Shown here one piece after another: positions 19,339-27,211 of a stretch of DNA of 64,000 nt; position 1 is the stretch's first letter, and each line of letters starts with the position of its first letter. This DNA comes from Proteus columbae (GTDB lineage Bacteria; Pseudomonadota; Gammaproteobacteria; Enterobacterales; Enterobacteriaceae): the NCBI RefSeq assembly GCF_009914335.1, contig NZ_CP043925.1, positions 2,046,001 through 2,110,000 on the forward strand, written 5' to 3'. Position numbers and translations under genes: made by a program. Under the pieces are notes generated by a model that saw only the letters and a program-made list of their open reading frames with translations, was not told the origin of the DNA and did not search any database.

Positions 19339-19366
19339 ATGTCGGTAATAATGAGAGAAAACTTTA
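19339..19366 (-). promoter_or_regulatory. Flagellar sigma-28 (FliA)-type promoter for the chemoreceptor
   Basis: On the minus strand TAAAGTTT is followed, 15 bases after TAAAG, by ACCGACAT. The FliA consensus is TAAAGTTT-N11-GCCGATAA, so the -35 element is perfect, the spacing exact, and the -10 keeps the CCGA core. It lies about 165 bases upstream of the receptor start. The rest of the 520-base gap at 19176-19695 is AT-rich; I see only a CTCTTT/AAAGAG hairpin near 19240-19257 and the terminator near 19640. Confidence 0.65.
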
Positions 19367-19630
19367 GAGTACAGTGAAAACCATTTCTCATTTATGAAAT
19401 AAACGATTGTTTTATCCATCCAGATACAAATTAATTATATAATATCTCGCAATGAAGGTTATTTTACTCAGAAAAAGATAATTTATTAATTATATTTTAG
19501 TTTTTTTGATTTTATTTATGTATTTTCATATTAAGTTTTAATAGGTATATTTACCTATTAACATTAATTAATTTAATTCTGAGATTAATTTATAGTGAGT
19601 TTTAAAAGTGTTTTATTTCCAATAAAAATA

Positions 19631-19655
19631 AAGCAGTTTCTAAAAACTGCTTTTA
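19631..19655. terminator. Terminator downstream of the NUDIX gene
   Basis: AAGCAGTTT and AAACTGCTT form a nine-pair stem with a short loop and T-rich flanks on the minus strand (TTTATTTTTATT), about 40 bases after the NUDIX stop. Confidence 0.7.
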
Positions 19656-19695
19656 TTGTTTATTTATTATGAGTAATTTAGCTTTATTAAGAAAT

Positions 19696-20172
19696 TTAAA
19701 TAATTTTTTCTATTAATAGTTTTTCAGTTAGTTCAATAAGTCTTATCACATTCAATGGGGTTTCTATTTTTCTAACTTCTTTCAAAGAAAGCCATTGGAA
19801 AGAATTATTTGTTAATCGGCTATTTTTTAGCGGCTTGCAAAGGTAAATCATATCAATGTGATAATGAAATCCTTGTTTTTTATCGTGGATGGGTTCTTTT
19901 AAAATGGCGAGAGGTTTTACAAGCTCAATAACATCATTGTTATTGAGGTTAAGGCTAAATTCAGGTTGATAGCAAAGACACTCACACAGTAAGCCTGTTT
20001 CTTCTTCTATTTCTCTTAATACTGCATCTTGCGGCTCTTCATTTTCTTCTATATGACCACCAGGTGGTAACCAACAACCTATTTTAGAGTGTAAATGGAG
20101 AAGGAATTTGCCCTGTTCATTGAATACAATGCCCGTTGCGGTGAAATGACTCTTAGGCACTTCTATTGTCAT
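19696..20172 (-). CDS. NUDIX hydrolase, substrate unknown
   Basis: This is a cytosolic pyrophosphohydrolase-fold protein of 158 residues. The NUDIX box is complete: GGHIEENEEPQDAVLREIEEETGL, which splits as G-x5-E-x7-R-E-x2-E-E-x-G with all metal-binding glutamates present. It is preceded by the WLPPGG strand. The rest gives no clear hint of the substrate. It is downstream of the TetR gene on the same strand with a 66-base gap, so the two may be co-transcribed. It is not the E. coli NudB type, which occurs elsewhere in this window. Confidence 0.85.
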   Translation of the reverse strand: MTIEVPKSHFTATGIVFNEQGKFLLHLHSKIGCWLPPGGHIEENEEPQDAVLREIEEETGLLCECLCYQPEFSLNLNNNDVIELVKPLAILKEPIHDKKQGFHYHIDMIYLCKPLKNSRLTNNSFQWLSLKEVRKIETPLNVIRLIELTEKLLIEKII

Positions 20173-20238
20173 AATATTCTGATCCTTTGCTCTATTTATT
20201 TTTACCCAATGTACATCACACCTATCATTATTTTTGTG

Positions 20239-20859
20239 CTATTTATGGTTTTTCACATTTATTGAAGATTGTTTCATTCCCATTAAAAAATCAGAAAATA
20301 TCGTTTTAAAGTCCTTACAAGCATTTTCAGGTAATGTAGTTTCATTTTTTAAATTAATCGCAATATGCGTAACAAATCCATAAATTAAATTAACGACAAT
20401 ATCAGGAGAATAGGTACAAATTTCTTGTTTATCATAAAGCGTATCTACACATTTTTTTATTCGAGGAATAAGAATTTGTGAATCAATTTCATCCCATTCC
20501 TTCCAACCTAGAACGGAAATTATTTCTTGTAGGGGAATAAGCTTATCTTTATGTTGATAAATATGATCAACACAGAAACTAAAAATAGCCTCTAACTCTT
20601 GCCATTGATCATCATAGGTAGGAATTTGAACCAGTTTTTCAACAACTTTATCAACCTGAAAAAGATAGCACTCTTTTAATAGGGCTTTCTTATTACTAAA
20701 GTGGTGATAAAACGCCCCTTTCGTTACTCTTGCGTGACGTGATATTTCATCAACAGAAACATCACAATAGTTCTGATTTATAAATAGTTCTTGTGCAGCT
20801 TCACGTAACGCAGAACGCGTTTGCTCTGAATTCTCTTGTTGCCGTGATTTTATTTTCAT
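20239..20859 (-). CDS. TetR/AcrR-family transcriptional regulator
   Basis: This is a DNA-binding repressor of about 206 residues. The start is ATG 20859 (MKIKSRQQENSEQTR) behind AAGGATTTTATC; an in-frame ATG at 20883 lies inside the presumed operator. The helix-turn-helix is VDEISRHARVTKGAFYHHFS, near residues 40-60, followed by NKKALLKECY, typical of the family. The C-terminal ligand domain is not recognisable. It is divergent from a Rob-like AraC regulator, with an inverted repeat between the two starts, which suggests autorepression and possible control of the neighbour. Confidence 0.9.
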   Translation of the reverse strand: MKIKSRQQENSEQTRSALREAAQELFINQNYCDVSVDEISRHARVTKGAFYHHFSNKKALLKECYLFQVDKVVEKLVQIPTYDDQWQELEAIFSFCVDHIYQHKDKLIPLQEIISVLGWKEWDEIDSQILIPRIKKCVDTLYDKQEICTYSPDIVVNLIYGFVTHIAINLKNETTLPENACKDFKTIFSDFLMGMKQSSINVKNHK

Positions 20860-20874
20860 GATAAAATCCTTAAA

Positions 20875-20891
20875 ACATACCATAAGTATGT
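20875..20891. promoter_or_regulatory. Inverted repeat, likely operator of the TetR-type regulator
   Basis: ACATAC-CATAA-GTATGT has two perfect 6-base arms around 5 bases, placed 16-32 bases upstream of the tetR-like ATG and 59 bases upstream of the divergent AraC-type gene. A further GGGTAT lies about 10 bases to the right and matches ATACC in the left arm. Dyads of this size next to a TetR-family gene are usually its own operator. Confidence 0.6.
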
Positions 20892-20949
20892 AATAATATA
20901 TGGGTATCAGTTTCGTGTAAACTGAACAAAATATTTTCAGGAAATCATC

Positions 20950-21864
20950 ATGTCATCTCAGTACAATGGGCTTATCCCCTCCAATACCTTATCCTCATTT
21001 AATATAGAAATTATCAAAGAACTCCTTCTCTGGATTGAGGTGAATCTGGAAAAACCGTTGTTACTTGATGATGTGGCAATTAAATCAGGTTACACAAAGT
21101 GGCACTTACAACGTGTATTTAAACAAGCAACGGGTTTAACGCTTGCTTCTTATATTCGAGGAAGACGTTTAACAAAAGCCGCAACGGAGTTGCGGTTAAC
21201 AAAATTACCTATTCTCACTGTTGCATTGCGTTATCAGTTTGATTCTCAACAGTCATTTACTCGTCGCTTTAAAGCAACATTTGGTGTTACACCAACGGAA
21301 TATCGTAAACTTGATAACCTTTGTGGTAATAATTTCCAGCCTCCCATTAATTTTGATGTTATTGATTTGCCTATTCCTAAAATTATGGAATTACCAGACA
21401 GTTATGTTTACGGCATGCAATATCAATATTTTTGCTCTATAGAAGATATTGGCAAATTACATGAAGATATTCGTCATCAATTTTGGAATGATTTTTTACT
21501 GTATACTGATAAAAATTTTACGGAAAGTACGGTGCTTATCTCATACCAACCCAATACTTTACGTAAAAATAAAATCCAAATTGACTATGAAATTGGCTTG
21601 AATAACTTAGATCATTTTACAAAAACCAGTGGTTTTAGAAAAAGAGTGATAGAAGGAGGACGTTATGTCCGATTTCAATTTAAGGGAACATTAGAAGAAT
21701 ATAAGCAGTTTGCGATGAAAATTTATTTTTATACGCTACCTGCGTTAGGTTTATGTCGTCGCTTAGGCGCTGATATTGAAAGGTATGTCAGTATAGAAAC
21801 TGATGTTGATTTAATGGAGTTACCAAAAACCTTAGAGATTGATTATTTCGTTCCTATCCATTGA
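20950..21864 (+). CDS. AraC-family regulator with GyrI-like effector domain (Rob-type)
   Basis: This transcription factor has 304 residues. The first ~110 residues are an AraC-type double helix-turn-helix: LLLDDVAIKSGYTKWHLQRVFKQ, then LTVALRYQFDSQQSFTRRFKATFGVTPTEYRK. The remainder (from about residue 130, MELPDSYVYGMQYQYFCSIED) resembles the GyrI-like small-molecule domain of E. coli Rob. MarA/SoxS/Rob relatives raise efflux and lower porins, so a role in drug or stress response is likely but inferred. The ribosome site is AGGAAATCATC. It is divergent from the TetR regulator. A terminator follows it. Confidence 0.88.
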   Translation: MSSQYNGLIPSNTLSSFNIEIIKELLLWIEVNLEKPLLLDDVAIKSGYTKWHLQRVFKQATGLTLASYIRGRRLTKAATELRLTKLPILTVALRYQFDSQQSFTRRFKATFGVTPTEYRKLDNLCGNNFQPPINFDVIDLPIPKIMELPDSYVYGMQYQYFCSIEDIGKLHEDIRHQFWNDFLLYTDKNFTESTVLISYQPNTLRKNKIQIDYEIGLNNLDHFTKTSGFRKRVIEGGRYVRFQFKGTLEEYKQFAMKIYFYTLPALGLCRRLGADIERYVSIETDVDLMELPKTLEIDYFVPIH

Positions 21865-21873
21865 TGGTCCTCA

Positions 21874-21899
21874 AATAGCTTGAATTTTCAGGCTATTTT
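21874..21899 (+). terminator. Terminator after the AraC-type regulator
   Basis: AAATAGCTTGAA and TTCAGGCTATTTT pair with one G-U pair, and the stem ends in a short T run, about 10 bases after the stop. Confidence 0.65.
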
Positions 21900-22046
21900 A
21901 TTAATAGCAGATTAATTTCATAGTGGCTATCTGTGCGATAAATTTTTCATCACTTGTTTCTGTACAATAATTCACTAAATTAGCTGTTTACTTATTATTA
22001 AAATAAAATTTCGTATTACCTCCCTACAAAAACAAATAAGGTGATT

Positions 22047-22967
22047 ATGCGCATTTCACTTCTATTTTTACTCTCTACTTTTTTGCTTCCTTCTTTTGCA
22101 AGTTATGCAGAAATATCGACACATCTACTCCCACGGAAAGATGGTAGTGAAATTAGCTATTACTTGGATAAACGAGCTGAAAAAAACCAAACTCTATTAG
22201 TATTAATGCAAGGCTCTGACTGTAACAGCATTAAAAATAACATGTTTATCCAAGAAACCTTTGGTCAGTGGTTACCAAATAGTGATGTTCTCATGGTAGA
22301 AAAATACGGTATTACAGCCCTATTACCTTATTCACAATATGATGGCGAACGTGTTGATTGCCCTAAAAGCTATAAGCGTCATGATAATCCCAAGCAACGA
22401 ATCGAAGATTATGAGGCTGTGTTAGATAAATTATCCTCACAGTATCCAAATATTATTTTAATTGGTGGAAGTGAAGGCGCCACGATGGTGCATTTAGTGG
22501 TAACTAAGCGCAATGATATTAAAGCAGCTATTGCGTTAAATGGCGGGGGGCGTTTTTTTCTTGATGATGTTCTTTATAATATCCGTCATACCACACCGAA
22601 AGAACACGTTGAAGATGCTCTAAATGGCTTTCAGCAATTTGCTGACGCAATAAAAAATAATCAAATAGATGATGAACAATTTATAAGCGAACACAGTAAA
22701 ATATGGTGGCAACAATTTTTTACTATCGATTTACTCAAAGTCATTAAAAGTAATCAACACACCCCTGTATTAATTATTCAGACACTTAATGACACTAATG
22801 TAAATGTCGATGCATTTCATCAATTAAGCCAAGATATCAATCAGCCTAATGTGAAATTTATAAAATACAATAAGCTAGATCATGGGTTTTATAATGAACA
22901 AGGCGAGCGTTTAACGAATGAAATAATCAGCGATATACAGCAGTGGTACTCTCAATATACAAAATAA
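22047..22967 (+). CDS. Exported alpha/beta-hydrolase-fold protein
   Basis: This protein has about 306 residues. The start is ATG 22047 (MRISLLFLLSTFLLPSFASY), 5 bases after AAGG, rather than GTG 22041. The signal peptide probably ends at SYA before EISTHLLPRKDG. The nucleophile elbow is GGSEG, an acid is offered by TLNDTNVNVDAF, and the catalytic histidine by KLDHGFY, so a full Ser-Asp-His triad is plausible. SDCNSI and VDCPKS supply two cysteines that could form a disulfide in the periplasm. The family is broad (esterases, peptidases), so the substrate is unknown. It stands alone between the AraC gene and fetA. Confidence 0.78.
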   Translation: MRISLLFLLSTFLLPSFASYAEISTHLLPRKDGSEISYYLDKRAEKNQTLLVLMQGSDCNSIKNNMFIQETFGQWLPNSDVLMVEKYGITALLPYSQYDGERVDCPKSYKRHDNPKQRIEDYEAVLDKLSSQYPNIILIGGSEGATMVHLVVTKRNDIKAAIALNGGGRFFLDDVLYNIRHTTPKEHVEDALNGFQQFADAIKNNQIDDEQFISEHSKIWWQQFFTIDLLKVIKSNQHTPVLIIQTLNDTNVNVDAFHQLSQDINQPNVKFIKYNKLDHGFYNEQGERLTNEIISDIQQWYSQYTK

Positions 22968-23111
22968 TTTTATCTTTTTTATTGGCTCGCATTCTTATTA
23001 TCCTATACTTCAATAGTAACAAATTTGCTTACTAACTGATTTAAAGCAGGATCTTTATATCGTTAATTCTGTATAATAATTATTATTCTCTCTTTTAAGT
23101 TTGGGATAAGA

Positions 23112-23762
23112 ATGGAAAGCACGACTGCACTTTTACGTCTTGATAAAATAAGTTATCGAGTCGATAACAAAACTATCCTCGATGATATCAATTTTGAACT
23201 TCAACCCTCTGAATTTAAACTTATCACAGGCCCTTCAGGTTGTGGTAAAAGTACCTTACTCAAGATTGTCGCTTCTCTATTATCACCTACCAAGGGTTCA
23301 ATTTTCTTTGAAAATAAAGACTATTTAACGTTGTCACCCGAAGAATATCGTCAACAAGTTTCTTATTGCACTCAAACGCCTATGTTATTTGGTGAAACTG
23401 TTTACGATAACCTTAAATTTCCTTATTTCTTACGAAAACTCTCAGTGGATGATAAGAAACTAGCACATAATTTGGATTATTTTTGTTTACCTGAATCCAT
23501 TATGAAAAAAGGAATTAATGAACTTTCGGGCGGTGAAAAGCAGCGTATTTCACTGATAAGAAATCTGCAATTTATGCCAAAAATCTTATTACTTGATGAG
23601 ATAACAAGTGCATTAGATGAAGATAATAAAACAAAAGTGAATGATGTTATTCACCACTACGTTAAAGATCAAGATCTTGCTGTGTTGTGGGTTACTCACG
23701 ATCAAAATGAAATAAAACACGCTGATGATGTGATCTTATTACCTTCTCACAATGATGCCTGA
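23112..23762 (+). CDS. fetA: Iron export ABC transporter, ATP-binding subunit
   Basis: This ATPase has 216 residues and closely resembles E. coli FetA (YbbL). With FetB it exports iron and improves resistance to peroxide. The Walker A is GPSGCGKST, the Q-loop region is YCTQTPMLFGET, the signature is LSGGEKQRISL, the Walker B is ILLLDEITSALD, and the switch histidine is in WVTHDQNEI. The start is ATG 23112 behind GGGATAAGA. fetB follows after 32 bases. I see no clear Fur site; the upstream AATAATTATT palindrome is too AT-simple to call one. Confidence 0.9.
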   Translation: MESTTALLRLDKISYRVDNKTILDDINFELQPSEFKLITGPSGCGKSTLLKIVASLLSPTKGSIFFENKDYLTLSPEEYRQQVSYCTQTPMLFGETVYDNLKFPYFLRKLSVDDKKLAHNLDYFCLPESIMKKGINELSGGEKQRISLIRNLQFMPKILLLDEITSALDEDNKTKVNDVIHHYVKDQDLAVLWVTHDQNEIKHADDVILLPSHNDA

Positions 23763-23794
23763 TTTTTTATTTCTTTCTCAGTCACCCTTTTGTT

Positions 23795-24586
23795 ATGAGC
23801 GAACATAATATTATGAACGAACATACGATAAGCAATGAATCTCTAATTTTCTCGCTTTTATTAGTTCTCGTGGCTATTTTTATTAGTCGTAAAGAAAAAC
23901 TAGCTTTAGAAAAAGATATTATTTGGAGTACAGCAAGAGCCATTATTCAACTATTAATTGTTGGCTATGTCTTGACCTATATTTTCCATGTTGACCATTT
24001 TATTCTCACCTTCTTAATGGTGTTATTTATCTGCTATAACGCAGCTCATAATGCCAAAAAGCGAAGTAAATACGTTAAAGATATTTTTCTGATCTCATTT
24101 ACTGCTATTACAACTGGGGCACTATTAACTTTAACTATTTTATTGCTCACCAGTTCTATTGCTTTTACACCAATTCAAATTATTCCTATTACGGGGATGA
24201 TTGCGGGTAATGCGATGATAGCAACAGGGCTTTGTTACAATAATTTGGGTCAACGTTTTCAAAATCAACAACAGCAATTGCAAGAGATGTTAAGCCTTGG
24301 TGCGACACCTAAATTAGCCTCAATGAGTATTATTCGAGATAGCATTAAATCTTCATTGATCCCGACCGTTGATGCAGCAAAAACTGTGGGTATTGTAAGT
24401 TTACCGGGTATGATGTCAGGGCTTATTTTTGCCGGTGTTGATCCATTACAAGCTGTTAAATATCAAATTATGGTGACTTTTATGTTGATGGCAACAGCCA
24501 GTATTTCAACCATTATTGCTTGCTATTTAACCTATAAGAAGTTTTTTAATCAGCGCCACCAGCTTATTAATCTTGAAAACCGCTAA
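23795..24586 (+). CDS. fetB: Iron export ABC transporter, permease subunit
   Basis: This inner-membrane protein of about 257-263 residues matches E. coli FetB (YbbM) along its length: KEKLALEKDIIWS, MIAGNAMIATGLCYNNLGQR, LSLGATPKLASMSIIRDSIK and the long GIVSLPGMMSGLIFAGVDP stretch. Several hydrophobic helices span it. Two starts are possible, ATG 23795 and ATG 23813. The second gives the E. coli-like N-terminus (MNEHTISNESL), and neither has a strong ribosome site. It works with FetA and ends at a symmetric terminator. Confidence 0.9.
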   Translation: MSEHNIMNEHTISNESLIFSLLLVLVAIFISRKEKLALEKDIIWSTARAIIQLLIVGYVLTYIFHVDHFILTFLMVLFICYNAAHNAKKRSKYVKDIFLISFTAITTGALLTLTILLLTSSIAFTPIQIIPITGMIAGNAMIATGLCYNNLGQRFQNQQQQLQEMLSLGATPKLASMSIIRDSIKSSLIPTVDAAKTVGIVSLPGMMSGLIFAGVDPLQAVKYQIMVTFMLMATASISTIIACYLTYKKFFNQRHQLINLENR

Positions 24587-24611
24587 ATTATAGCCATTTA
24601 ACTATATTGAT

Positions 24612-24637
24612 AAAGGTCACTCAATTGAGTGACCTTT
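24612..24637. terminator. Bidirectional terminator between fetB and the nuclease gene
   Basis: AAAGGTCACTCA and TGAGTGACCTTT form a perfect palindrome with T runs on both strands, between the convergent genes. Confidence 0.88.
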
Positions 24638-24669
24638 TTTATTACTTACTAAGAAATCGGTTTAAAATC

Positions 24670-25524
24670 TTATTTTAATACCGTACATCCCATTTTTTTG
24701 ACTAACTCACCAGATTGAGATTTCACACCTTGAGCGCTTTCAGGTAATTGACTCCAGAGTGTTAGACCTGTACGTGCTTCCACTTCTGCCGCAGTTACTT
24801 GGAATTCACAGAAATTTGCTTTTTTCGGTGTTTGTTGATCCATAATAAACGCTGCATAAGAGGAGTTTTCAGGTGAATCATTTAGAAAAACCACTTTAAA
24901 ATAAGCACTTGGAATTGTGTGATCTTTATCTGTACTTGGCAATTTACCCATATCTCTTTCGTAGATAGGACCAGTAACTGTAAAGACTTTATGACCTTCT
25001 TTTGCCAAATTACGCTCTTGATCTTCTAATCGCACCCACGCACCTTGGTTTAAATCTGCTTTTTGTGGTGTGATATTCGAAAGATAGTTAAGTGCATTCC
25101 AACCAGGCAACGCAGCCAATGAAGCTAAAGGCGCCTGATGACCACGGTCAACTTTTAATGTGGCATTGGCATTTTTGTAATCCGTTGGCGATAAGGTTTC
25201 ATCATTACCTAAAGCTGGGTCTTTTTTCCAGTTACGTGCTTTACCACTACCAATACTGTCTTTAGTCACTAAATAAGCAACCCAGTCCGCAAACTTGGTT
25301 TCGCTATTATTATTTAATGTATAAACATCACGTTGAATTGTGGTTTCACTGCCTCCTAATGGACAACCAATACCACAGTTTTCATCATTCATTGCACGCA
25401 TTGAAGTATCACGCGCAACGGCAGATGGTTGTGTTTCAAGATCAGGCCCTACCATCGTCTCTGAATTGGCATAGCTAGTTGAAACCATAAGAAGCGATAA
25501 AATAATCGGGGTAATACGTTTCAT
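24670..25524 (-). CDS. Secreted DNA/RNA non-specific endonuclease (Serratia nuclease type)
   Basis: This exported nuclease has 284 residues. The signal peptide is KRITPIILSLLMVSTSYA. The catalytic DRGHQAPLASLAALPGW carries the general-base histidine. LNQGAWVRLEDQERNLAKEG supplies the asparagine and glutamate that hold the magnesium-water cluster in the Serratia marcescens enzyme. CGIGC near the mature N-terminus and a late CEFQVTAAEVEARTG/GCTVLK pair match the disulfide cysteines of that family. It is likely a nutrient-scavenging or biofilm-degrading nuclease. No immunity gene is needed for a secreted enzyme of this type, and none is recognised. The ribosome site is AAAGGAA. A terminator sits just upstream, so it has its own promoter or depends on readthrough. 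Confidence 0.93.
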   Translation of the reverse strand: MKRITPIILSLLMVSTSYANSETMVGPDLETQPSAVARDTSMRAMNDENCGIGCPLGGSETTIQRDVYTLNNNSETKFADWVAYLVTKDSIGSGKARNWKKDPALGNDETLSPTDYKNANATLKVDRGHQAPLASLAALPGWNALNYLSNITPQKADLNQGAWVRLEDQERNLAKEGHKVFTVTGPIYERDMGKLPSTDKDHTIPSAYFKVVFLNDSPENSSYAAFIMDQQTPKKANFCEFQVTAAEVEARTGLTLWSQLPESAQGVKSQSGELVKKMGCTVLK

Positions 25525-25560
25525 ATAAAATTCCTTTTTATAAAATGAAGAAACAAAAAA

Positions 25561-25576
25561 ACTCGCCTAAGCGAGT
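25561..25576 (-). terminator. Terminator upstream of the nuclease gene
   Basis: ACTCGC-CTAA-GCGAGT, with seven T on the minus strand side, ends any minus-strand transcript coming from 25580-25745 before it reaches the nuclease ATG at 25524. Confidence 0.75.
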
Positions 25577-25748
25577 TTTAATGTTTTAGATAAGAGAAAA
25601 TCCATTCTTCTCTTTTAGTGAATTCTGGTAATAAACGATAAAGAAAAACGCATCATTTTAATATTAATGTGCTTTTCAATGACTGAATACGACTCAGAAT
25701 TTTGCTATAAAATATGGCGGGAATTTTCACAGCACTAGAATGCAAAAA

Positions 25749-25766
25749 GCCCCGCATAAGCGAGGC
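25749..25766 (-). terminator. Terminator after the TGA-interrupted small gene
   Basis: On the minus strand GCCTCGC-TTAT-GCGGGGC folds with one U-G pair and is followed by TTTTT. The plus-strand version would have a mismatch, so it works in the minus direction. It starts two bases after the TAA of the small frame at 25769. Confidence 0.75.
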
Positions 25767-25768
25767 AT

Positions 25769-25963
25769 TTATTCATTTAGTTGGTGAAATTCAAATTTCC
25801 CACCATGAGAGTAATCATGGACTATATTTCCCATCTCGTCAATAAATTTTCTTAAAAAGATTATTTGATGAATATTTTTTCTCTTATTGGCATCAAATCA
25901 GGAATTTTTTATCATTGACATCATGTCAATCGGTATAGCTGACCCAGCAATATCTATTGTCAT
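25769..25963 (-). pseudogene. Small reading frame interrupted by one in-frame TGA
   Basis: The frame opens at ATG 25963 behind GTTAAGGGAGCTAAGTA (a good ribosome site) and reads MTIDIAGSAIPIDMMSMIKN-S, then TGA at codon 22. It then stays open for 42 more codons in the same frame (FDANKRKNIHQI, KFIDEMGNIVHDYS, HGGKFEFHQLNE) to a TAA directly before a terminator. The second half looks protein-like. I do not recognise the family. It may be a gene broken by a recent TGG or CGA to TGA change, or a 21-residue peptide followed by chance open sequence. The remainder of the gap 25525-26021 holds three tandem minus-strand terminators and an AT-rich piece (25580-25745) in which a second short frame without a start ends LPEFTKREEWIFSYLKH. 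Confidence 0.45.
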
Positions 25964-25985
25964 TACTTAGCTCCCTTAACAAAAA

Positions 25986-26001
25986 GCGCCTATAAAGGCG
26001 C
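25986..26001 (-). terminator. Terminator of the ycgL-ycgN operon
   Basis: GCGCCT-ATAA-AGGCGC is a perfect stem with TTTTT on the minus strand, 20 bases after the ycgN stop. Confidence 0.85.
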
Positions 26002-26021
26002 TTTTTAATGAAAAGAAGTAA

Positions 26022-26465
26022 TTAACCACGCCCTTTCGGACGATTAAGAATATGATCTTCCCAATCTTCAACTTCCGTTTCTGGCACCGCAATATATCTT
26101 ACGGAAATATTGCCTTGGTGCATTTTTGCTTTATTACCTGCAATAAGTGGATGCCAACTTTGTAACGTCTTACCCTCTGCTAACAGGCGATACGCACATG
26201 TCATTGGTAGCCACTCAAATGTTGGTAAATTATACCGTGTAAGCTTGATACAATCTGGCTCATAACGGAAACGATCTTCGTAATTGCTGCATTGGCAAGT
26301 TTTAATATTTAGCTGATTACAAGCGACATTGGTAAAATATATCTCATCAGTATCGTCATCCATTAACTTGTGTAAACAACACTGTCCACATCCGTCACAG
26401 AGCGATTCCCACTCATCATCACTCATTTCATCTAATGTTTTAGTCTGCCAAAAAGCCTGTGTCAT
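26022..26465 (-). CDS. ycgN: YcgN family cysteine-cluster protein (UPF0260)
   Basis: This cytosolic protein has 147 residues. It carries a dense, conserved set of cysteines: [13 protein letters not shown] near residue 24, then [14 protein letters not shown] and PDCIKLT, followed by [11 protein letters not shown]. The pattern suggests metal or iron-sulfur binding, but the role of UPF0260 is not established. It is last in the run ycgL, transglycosylase, ycgM, ycgN, and a terminator follows. Confidence 0.92.
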   Translation of the reverse strand: MTQAFWQTKTLDEMSDDEWESLCDGCGQCCLHKLMDDDTDEIYFTNVACNQLNIKTCQCSNYEDRFRYEPDCIKLTRYNLPTFEWLPMTCAYRLLAEGKTLQSWHPLIAGNKAKMHQGNISVRYIAVPETEVEDWEDHILNRPKGRG

Positions 26466-26501
26466 CTCTACGTTATTACCTTATTGCTCATCTAATACGA
26501 A

Positions 26502-27158
26502 TTAAATAACCCGCGTTGTCAGCTGATGTTCATTAACACTTAATACCAACATATCGCCTGATTCTAGAGGACCAACACCTTCAGGTGTCCCCGTTAAAAT
26601 CACATCACCAGGACGTAGGGTAAAAAAGCGAGACATATAGCTGATAAGGGGTAAAACAGGGGTTAGCATATCACGACTGTTACCCTGCTGACGAATCTCG
26701 TCATTAACACGTAACATTAAATCCGCATTTTGCGGGTCGCCAAATGAATTGACAGGGATAAAACCTGATAATGGTGCAGAGCCATCAAATGCTTTACTTT
26801 TTTCCCATGGTTGCCCTGCTTTTTTCAATTTACCTTGTAAGTCACGTAATGTGAGATCAAGACCAAGACCGAAACCCGCAATTGCACGATCAACCCTATC
26901 TTCATTAGCTTGCTTAAGTGGCTGACCGATAAGTACCGCTAATTCAATTTCGTGATGAACCGCTCCCATATCTTTTGGGATAGCAATAGGTTGGCGAATA
27001 TCACACATTGCTGTTTCTGGTTTGATAAAAATCACAGGCTCTTCTGAGCGAACGGATCCCATCTCTTTAATGTGATTTGCATAGTTACTGCCAACGCAAA
27101 TCACTTTATTGACAGGAAAATCAAGTAACGCACCTTCCCAATCACGATGTTGATACAT
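26502..27158 (-). CDS. ycgM: Fumarylacetoacetate-hydrolase family protein YcgM
   Basis: This cytosolic enzyme has 218 residues. The metal-binding E-x-E is in GAVHHEIELAVLIG, and a further acid lies in GFGLGLDLTLRDLQ. KVICVGSNYANHIKEMG and PGDVILTGTPEGVGPL are the other family signatures. Members of this family cleave or decarboxylate acylpyruvates and oxaloacetate; E. coli YcgM is thought to act as an acylpyruvate hydrolase or oxaloacetate decarboxylase. It sits between ycgN and a transglycosylase gene with short gaps on the same strand. Confidence 0.92.
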   Translation of the reverse strand: MYQHRDWEGALLDFPVNKVICVGSNYANHIKEMGSVRSEEPVIFIKPETAMCDIRQPIAIPKDMGAVHHEIELAVLIGQPLKQANEDRVDRAIAGFGLGLDLTLRDLQGKLKKAGQPWEKSKAFDGSAPLSGFIPVNSFGDPQNADLMLRVNDEIRQQGNSRDMLTPVLPLISYMSRFFTLRPGDVILTGTPEGVGPLESGDMLVLSVNEHQLTTRVI

Positions 27159-27211
27159 AATGTGTTCCTTTTAGGTAAATTGCTGTGTTTTATTTCACTA
27201 TAAAAACGCGA

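Noticed and set aside
22990-23111. Fur box upstream of fetAB
   Set aside because: Only AATAATTATT-type AT symmetry is present; the match to the 19-bp Fur consensus is too poor.
24670-25963. Nuclease plus small frame as a toxin-immunity pair
   Set aside because: The nuclease has a Sec signal peptide and the disulfide cysteines of secreted scavenging nucleases. The small frame is separated by two terminators and broken by a stop.
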